In this document: positions 6,598 to 10,708 of the stretch, piece after piece
How positions within the stretch are numbered: the stretch's first letter is position 1
Layout: each line of letters begins with the position of its first letter
Assembly (NCBI GenBank): GCA_003242355.1
Contig: QGUH01000048.1
Location: 1-10,708, forward strand
Direction: 5' to 3'
Origin: Pseudomonadota bacterium
GTDB lineage: Bacteria; Myxococcota_A; Polyangia; Polyangiales; Polyangiaceae
DNA length: 10,708 bases
Made by a program: the position numbers and the translations under genes
Notes under the pieces: model-generated
What the model saw: only the letters and a program-made list of their open reading frames with translations
Told to the model about the DNA's origin: nothing
The model's database searches: none

Positions 6598-7569
6598 CTA
6601 CGCCGCGTCGTACGTCGGTTCGAGCGCAGCCGAGCGCGCGATCCAGTCACTTGGCGCCCGCGCGAGCTCCGGCACGTGGTCGAACAGGCGGCGGCGCGCG
6701 TGGCCGGTGAGCTCGCCGACGGCGCGCGCGATCGCGAGGTCCTTGCGCTTCGCCTCGACGATGACGACGGCATCGCGCCCTTTCGTCGCTTCCGCGACGT
6801 CATCGAGGAACTCGACGAGCCCGCGTCCGCTGACGTACGAAGCGTGCGCCCCGCGCGGTTTGCCTTCCGCCTGTTCGCTGTAGTGGAGCTCGGGGACGCG
6901 ATCGGCAGGCCAGGTGGCGAGCGCGCCGAGCAGCTCGGTTTCGTACCGCGCGCTCCGTGGATTGGCTTCCCAGTGCAGCTTGTCGAACACGATGGGCACA
7001 CTCCCATCGGTCGCCTCGACGAGCTCCGGCACCGTCCAGCCGTGCTCGTCGTTCTCGAGCACCACACGCCGCCGCACCGCCGCGGGCAGGCGACGGATCG
7101 CGTCCCGGAGGCGGGCTCCCGTTGCGCCGCGCTCGCCGTAAACGCCGCCGCCGTGGAGCGTGATCGAGCCCGCCGCGCCGATGCCCTGCATCACCCACGC
7201 CGCATCGCGGAGCACACCGAGCGCATTCTTCAGCACGTGCTCGTGCGGCGTCGCGAGCGCCACGAACTGCCCCGGATGATTGGAAATGTGCATGCCGTGG
7301 CGCGCCACCGTCGCCCGCAGCGGCCCGAACGACGGCACGAGCTTTCTCAGCGCCGGGTCGCAGTCAAGCAGCGGGAAGATGTCCGTCGAAACGCGATAGG
7401 CGAGCAGGCCGTGCCGCGCGGAATACTCGATCGAACGCCGCGCGTACTCGGCGTTGTACGCGTAAATGGGTGCGAGGTCGACGAGACCTCGGCGCCAGCG
7501 ATTCAGCTGCGCCGTGCGCATCTTGGGTTCCGGCATCCCCAACGTCAGGCACGCGTACCCGAGCCGCAT
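6598..7569 (-). CDS. uvsE: UV damage endonuclease UvsE/UvdE
   Basis: This 323-residue DNA repair enzyme cuts DNA 5' of UV photoproducts and starts an alternative excision repair pathway. It has the family's TIM-barrel layout and typical start MRLGYACLTLGMPEPKMRT. Likely metal and active-site residues, aligned from memory to the Thermus enzyme, are His98 in SNHPGQF, His139 in ITLHGGG, Glu172 in VLENDEHGW, Asp196 and His199 in VFDKLHWEANPR, His229 in LHYSEQ, His242, and Glu272 in IVEAKRKD. The position two residues before His229, which I recall as a carboxylated lysine in Thermus UVDE, is Glu227 here. The start ATG matches the family N-terminus, although no strong ribosome site precedes it. The gene is divergent from a DHH phosphoesterase 291 nt away. 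A decayed remnant lies just downstream. Confidence 0.93.
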   Translation of the reverse strand: MRLGYACLTLGMPEPKMRTAQLNRWRRGLVDLAPIYAYNAEYARRSIEYSARHGLLAYRVSTDIFPLLDCDPALRKLVPSFGPLRATVARHGMHISNHPGQFVALATPHEHVLKNALGVLRDAAWVMQGIGAAGSITLHGGGVYGERGATGARLRDAIRRLPAAVRRRVVLENDEHGWTVPELVEATDGSVPIVFDKLHWEANPRSARYETELLGALATWPADRVPELHYSEQAEGKPRGAHASYVSGRGLVEFLDDVAEATKGRDAVVIVEAKRKDLAIARAVGELTGHARRRLFDHVPELARAPSDWIARSAALEPTYDAA

Positions 7570-7860
7570 GCCGAAACCGTAGGAACGAACCCGTTCCCGC
7601 GCGAGTCCCGCCGAGCGATCCGCACGCCCACGGCAGCAACACCAACATCGAATCGTCGTCCCCTACAGGCACGGTGACGCTCGAGCGAGTCGCACGAGCA
7701 CGGCAGAGGGCACGTGTCCAGCAGCACGTCAGCGGCGCCCGCGCGAGCACGCGGCATGAGCACGTGGAGCACCCGAGCGCCTTGCCCGGCCTGATCCCGT
7801 GGGGCCCGAACGAGCCGCCCGGATCGCCGCGGCACTCGCCGTGCATGGCACCAACCGACC
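7570..7860. other. Divergent intergenic region between uvsE and DHH gene
   Basis: These 291 nt should contain the start signals of both repair-type genes. Open frames cross it on both strands but none has a recognisable motif. No LexA-type box, clear -35/-10 pair or strong ribosome site was found for either gene by eye. The segment is GC-rich with many CG-containing short repeats (GAGCACG, GCACG). Confidence 0.4.
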
Positions 7861-8886
7861 ATGGCGCCCTCAGCGCTCGAGCTCACGCGAGCACGCTTGC
7901 TCCTGCGGAACGTGCTCTCTGCGCGTGCGAGCGTCGCGCTCGCGTACCACGCCGACGCCGACGGAATCGCGTCCGCAGCGCTCGGCGCCGCCGCACTCGA
8001 ACGCGCGGGTGGAACAATCGCGCCCCTCACGCCCGAAAAGGGCCACAACATTTACGACGAGCGATTCCGTCGCGCGCTCGACGCGCTCGGCGCCGGCGCC
8101 GCACTGATGCTCGACACCGGGTCACGCGCGAACGGCGCGTTCGGCTCGACGCCGACCATCGTCGTCGATCATCACCCAACCGCGGACCGCCCGCGCGTGC
8201 ACGCCTTCGTTCACGACGACGAGAGCCCCGCAACCACCCTGCTCACGCTAGAGCTCGTGGCGCCTCTTGCGCCCCTCGACGATCGCCACTGGTTGGTTGC
8301 CCTCGGCATCCTGGGCGACAGCGGCGGGCGAGCCATCGACCACCCCATCCTCTCCGCGGCTCGATCGCGCTTCGGCGCGCAGCCGCTGCGCGAAGTCGTA
8401 GCGCTCATCAACGCCTCCGGCCGCGCCGCGCACCCCGAGCCCGAAGTCGGGCTCTCGGCCTTGCGCCGCGCCGACGATCCGCGCTCCATCGTGCACGGCG
8501 AAAGCAGCGAAGCCCGCCGCCTGCACGCCCTCCGCCGCGAGGTCACGGCCGCGCTCGCCCACGCCCGCCGCGTGGCACCGCGCGTGCGCGGACGCTTCGC
8601 GATCATCGAAATCGCCTCTGGCTGCCGCATCCACGGCGTCCTCGCCGCCGCGTGGGCGAAGCGCCTCGCGCCCCGCATCGTCCTCGTCTCCAACCGCGGA
8701 TACACCCCCGGCCGCATCCACCTCTCCGTGCGCTCCCACGCGCCCCACGACCTCCGCGCCGAGCTCCGCGCCCTGCTCCCGCACGCCGGCCCCGACTACG
8801 CCGCCGGCCACGCCCGCGCGAGCGGCGCCATCCTCGACGAAGGCACCTACGCCGAGCTCCTCCACGCGATCGACCAAGCAGCTTGA
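7861..8886 (+). CDS. DHH-DHHA1 family phosphoesterase (RecJ-like)
   Basis: This 341-residue metal-dependent phosphoesterase belongs to the DHH superfamily, which includes RecJ nuclease, nanoRNase and c-di-AMP hydrolases. Motif I is HADADG (30-35), motif II is LMLDTGS with Asp85, motif III is VVDHHPT with Asp103-His104-His105, and motif IV is GILGDSGG with Asp153. A DHHA1-type substrate-binding domain follows, ending with the GHARASGA motif (from 316). The LAYHADADGIASA start is closest in feel to RecJ-like, often archaeal-type, single-strand nucleases rather than the small oligoribonuclease NrnA, but I cannot settle this by eye. At 341 residues it lacks the extra OB-fold part of bacterial RecJ. 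ATG 7861 is the first in-frame start that fits the family, without a strong ribosome site. Divergence from uvsE hints at a DNA repair role, which is inference. Three hairpin repeats begin right after its stop. Confidence 0.88.
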   Translation: MAPSALELTRARLLLRNVLSARASVALAYHADADGIASAALGAAALERAGGTIAPLTPEKGHNIYDERFRRALDALGAGAALMLDTGSRANGAFGSTPTIVVDHHPTADRPRVHAFVHDDESPATTLLTLELVAPLAPLDDRHWLVALGILGDSGGRAIDHPILSAARSRFGAQPLREVVALINASGRAAHPEPEVGLSALRRADDPRSIVHGESSEARRLHALRREVTAALAHARRVAPRVRGRFAIIEIASGCRIHGVLAAAWAKRLAPRIVLVSNRGYTPGRIHLSVRSHAPHDLRAELRALLPHAGPDYAAGHARASGAILDEGTYAELLHAIDQAA

Positions 8887-9110
8887 GGTTGCCCCGCGCG
8901 TCGCGCGTCGGTGTTCGTCGTGGCCGCCCGCCGTCCTCGGCGGCTTCGCGGCGTGCGTTTAGGTGCCCCGCGCACTGAGCGGCGTGTTGTGTCGCAGCCA
9001 CCCGCCCGTCCTCGGCGGCTTCGCCGCCTGCGATAGTTGCCCCACGCGCTGTGCGACGTTCTCCGTCACAGCCACCCGCCCGTCCTCGGCGGCGTTGCCG
9101 CCTGCGGGCG
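8887..9110. repeat. Three tandem copies of a 74-75 bp GC-rich hairpin repeat
   Basis: Each copy opens with a GCCCC(G/A)CGCG-like segment (8891, 8965, 9039) and carries CGTCCTCGGCGGC 41-42 nt later (8932, 9007, 9081). The middle copy has the perfect hairpin GGCGGC-TTC-GCCGCC at 9014-9028. The first (TTCGCGGCG) and third (GTTGCCGCC) copies are slightly altered. The 5' part of the unit varies while the CCACCCGCCCGTCCTCGG plus hairpin part is best kept. Lying directly after the DHH gene stop, the hairpins may act as a terminator. The tandem layout is also typical of REP/BIME-like intergenic elements. Confidence 0.75.
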
Positions 9111-9276
9111 GTCGACCTCCCCCAAACTCGTGCTCGCCCGCGCTCCGAGGACCGAGCGCACCGCGGGACGGCGCGCACGACCCTGCGGCGCAGGCTGCGC
9201 GCGAGCGGGGGAGGTATTCGCGGAACGTCACGCGCTCAGGGGCGCGAGAATTCGCTGATGGCACGCCGGACGAACG
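9111..9276. other. GC-rich spacer with long-range inverted repeat
   Basis: No gene is recognised between the two repeat arrays. ACCTCCCCC (9115-9123) is the exact reverse complement of GGGGGAGGT (9207-9215). Just inside, GCTCGC near 9132 can pair with GCGAGC at 9201-9206. A perfect small hairpin CCTGC-GGC-GCAGG sits at 9182-9194. Together these could fold the segment into a branched structure about 100 nt across. Confidence 0.45.
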
Positions 9277-9830
9277 CGGGTCACCCGCCCGAACTCCGTC
9301 ACTCCAAGCGGGTCACCCGCTCGAAGTCCGTCACTCGAAGCGACCGAGGGCGGGTCACCCGCTCGAAGTCCGTCACTCGAAGCGACCGAGGGCGGGTCAC
9401 CCGCTCGAAGTCCGTCACTCGAAGCGACCGAGGGCGGGTCACCCGCTCGAAGTCCGTCACTCGAAGCGACCGAGAGCGGGTCACCCGCTCGAAGTCCGTC
9501 ACTCGAAGCGACCGAGGGCGGGTCACCCGCGCGACTGACGACGAATCGTTGCGACGAACGCGGGTCACCCGCCCGATTGGCGGCAAACTGTCGCGATGAT
9601 CGCGGGCAACCCGCCCGATTGGCGGCAAATTGTCGCGATGATCGCGGATGATCCGCCCAATGGCGACACGATTGCCGCCAAAAGAGGGCGGATGATCCGC
9701 CCATTTGCCGCCAAATTGTCGCATTGAGCGCCGATCTGTCGCCATTGTGGAGCGCAATTGGCGACAAACGAGGCGGATCATCCGCCCTCCCGACGCCATT
9801 TGCCGTCAAACGGGCGGATCATCCGCTCCG
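9277..9830. repeat. Array of short palindromes at ~42-bp spacing
   Basis: An 11-nt inverted repeat recurs at 9277, 9309, 9351, 9393, 9435, 9477, 9519, 9561, 9603, 9645, 9689, (9731, degenerate), 9774 and 9815. Spacing is 42 bp in most steps (32 at the first, 41-44 near the end). The first eight copies are CGGGTCACCCG, the next CGGGCAACCCG, then CGGATGATCCG twice, and the last two CGGATCATCCG. The best extended arm is GGGCGGAT-G-ATCCGCCC at 9686-9702. Spacers from 9320 to 9518 are nearly identical (CTCGAAGTCCGTCACTCGAA core, then GCGACCGAGGG). Later spacers carry a different core, TTGGCGGCAAATTGTCGC, in either orientation. Because 42 is divisible by three, several frames stay open across the array and would give 14-residue repeats (such as AGDPPSVASSDGLR on the - strand). 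No start signal or known domain supports a gene. Confidence 0.88.
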
Positions 9831-10145
9831 TTTCGCGACACGCTTGCTGCTATTGCGCTTGGCGCCATCGGGAACACTCGGACGCACGTGTGTCCCGGTG
9901 TGAAGTGAGCGGCCGGGCAAGAGATGGCCTGGAATCGACCCCACCTGGCGCGAAGGTTGGGGGCGCGCGCCCACAGTGCCTGCCGCCTCGGACGCGCGCT
10001 CGGCCCTGGCAGCGACGAGAAGATGAGCCTTTCCGCGCGTTCGGCGCTTTCGCGGGGGCAGGGGACGGTGCCGGGGTGGGCAGCGGCCGGGACGTGAGCC
10101 ATTCCTTGCGTTTGGCGCAACTGCTGGCGGCGAGCCGGCGCTTTC
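9831..10145. other. Intergenic region upstream of ECF sigma factor gene
   Basis: These ~315 nt hold no gene I can support; long frames on the - strand are low-quality shadows. A near-palindrome GGACGCAC-GTGTGTCC (one mismatch) lies at 9880-9895 within a larger imperfect inverted repeat CGGGAACAC...GTGTGTCCCG. This could be an operator or a weak terminator. The promoter of the sigma factor gene should lie here, but I see no convincing -35/-10 pair. Confidence 0.4.
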
Positions 10146-10708
10146 ATGATGGTTTCTCGATCCCGCGTGCCCCTGTCCCTCGTCGTCGGGCGGAGCGCTC
10201 GAACGGTGAGCGACGCGGAGCTCGCGCGCGGCCTGGTGGCCGGGGAAACCTGGGCCATCGACGAGACCTGGCGCCGGTTTGCGCCGATGGTGATTGGCAC
10301 TGCCGAGCGGGCGCTCGGGTCGCGCAGCGAGGCGGAGGACCTGGCACAAGAGGTCTTTTGTCGGGTGTTTCTGCGGGCCAACACGCTGCGCGACGCGGAG
10401 AGCCTGCGGAGCTTCGTGTACTCGTTCGCGGTGCGGGCGCTCAAGACGCAGCTCCGCTATCGCAGGGTGCGCGCCTGGCTGTCGTTTCGAAAGCCCGAGG
10501 CGCTCGTCGAGCTCAGCAGCGAAACCCTGGACGTCGACTCGCGGGATATCCTGCGTCGGGTGTACGCGCTGCTCGACCGCCTCAGCCCTCGCGATCGCCT
10601 GGGGTTCGTCTTGGGGCGCCCCAAAGCCATAAAGGTCACAGAGATGGCCCGGGGCATGACCCTTCGGGTCTGGCGGTGGAACGATTGGATAGGCCAGCCC
10701 CGAACCAC
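10146..10708 (+). CDS. ECF-family RNA polymerase sigma factor (3' partial, damaged end)
   Basis: This frame is open to the window end and encodes an extracytoplasmic-function sigma factor that would redirect RNA polymerase to a small regulon. Region 2 is clear: ELARGLVAGETWAIDETWRRF, then SRSEAEDLAQEVFCRVFLRA and LRSFVYSFAVRALK. The linker with VRAWLSF leads to region 4 at LLDRLSPRDRLGFVL. The start may be ATG 10146/10149 or, more like relatives I recall, GTG 10206 (MSDAELARG) with GGAG about 10 nt upstream. After about 10602 the protein departs from family pattern: GRPKAIKVTEMARGMTLRVW then RWNDWIGQPR where a helix-turn-helix ending in a T-V-K-R-like motif is expected. Small indels or substitutions would restore such a motif. 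No anti-sigma factor gene is visible in the window. Confidence 0.82.
   Translation, partial: MMVSRSRVPLSLVVGRSARTVSDAELARGLVAGETWAIDETWRRFAPMVIGTAERALGSRSEAEDLAQEVFCRVFLRANTLRDAESLRSFVYSFAVRALKTQLRYRRVRAWLSFRKPEALVELSSETLDVDSRDILRRVYALLDRLSPRDRLGFVLGRPKAIKVTEMARGMTLRVWRWNDWIGQPRT

Noticed and set aside
7470..8978. 502-residue + strand frame across uvsE, the gap and the DHH gene
   Set aside because: It is out of frame with the DHH gene, consists largely of Arg/Pro/His runs typical of shifted GC-rich DNA, and has no motif.
9228..9809. Repetitive protein of 193 residues on the - strand with AGDPPSVASSDGLR repeats, and similar frames on the + strand
   Set aside because: A 42-nt repeat stays open in several frames at once. 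No frame has a ribosome site, signal peptide or known domain, and the palindrome symmetry explains the sequence better than coding does.
9277..9830. CRISPR array
   Set aside because: The units are tandem and nearly identical including the segments between palindromes; there are no unique spacers of constant length, and no cas gene is present in the window.

Overview
The window is very GC-rich with strongly GC-ending codons. Together with a large-genome style of content (repeat-rich intergenic DNA, an ECF sigma factor, a UvsE-type UV endonuclease, NupOPQ-like import genes), this suggests a soil myxobacterium, perhaps of the Polyangiales. That placement is inferred from composition and gene style; no marker gene proves it. 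Both ends appear to cut through genes.

Region 1 (1-4216, + strand) is a compact operon. It holds two membrane permeases of the BmpA/NupPQ type, a biuret-hydrolase-like cysteine hydrolase (biuH-like), and the double-domain ATPase of the same importer. Genes overlap or are separated by 8 nt or less, and the ATPase start overlaps the hydrolase stop as ATGA. The substrate-binding lipoprotein of such systems is absent and may lie upstream. The likely job is to import a small nitrogen-rich compound (a nucleoside, nucleobase or ureide) and hydrolyse a carbamoyl/amide bond in it or in its breakdown product. No allophanate hydrolase is present to finish biuret breakdown.

Region 2 (4217-6597) starts with a 264-nt convergent gap holding two competing hairpins. 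A second, paralogous biuret-hydrolase-like enzyme and a LysR regulator follow on the - strand. Divergent from the LysR gene is a start of a DoxX gene cut off after about 20 codons. It is joined to a decayed coding remnant on the opposite strand, so a deletion or rearrangement scar lies near 6361.

Region 3 (6598-8886) is a divergent pair: UV damage endonuclease uvsE (-) and a DHH-DHHA1 phosphoesterase (+), separated by 291 nt.

Region 4 (8887-10145) has no convincing gene. It has three copies of a 74-75 bp repeat with a GGCGGC/GCCGCC hairpin, then a GC-rich stretch with a long-range inverted repeat. After that come about 550 bp of small palindromes spaced almost exactly 42 bp apart, and finally about 310 bp of unassigned DNA. 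In the array the two arms of the palindrome change together while the spacing holds. This is the most unusual feature of the window.

Region 5 (10146-end) is an ECF sigma factor whose last ~100 nt read like a damaged region 4, as if the sequence ends in poor-quality contig edge or the gene is decaying.
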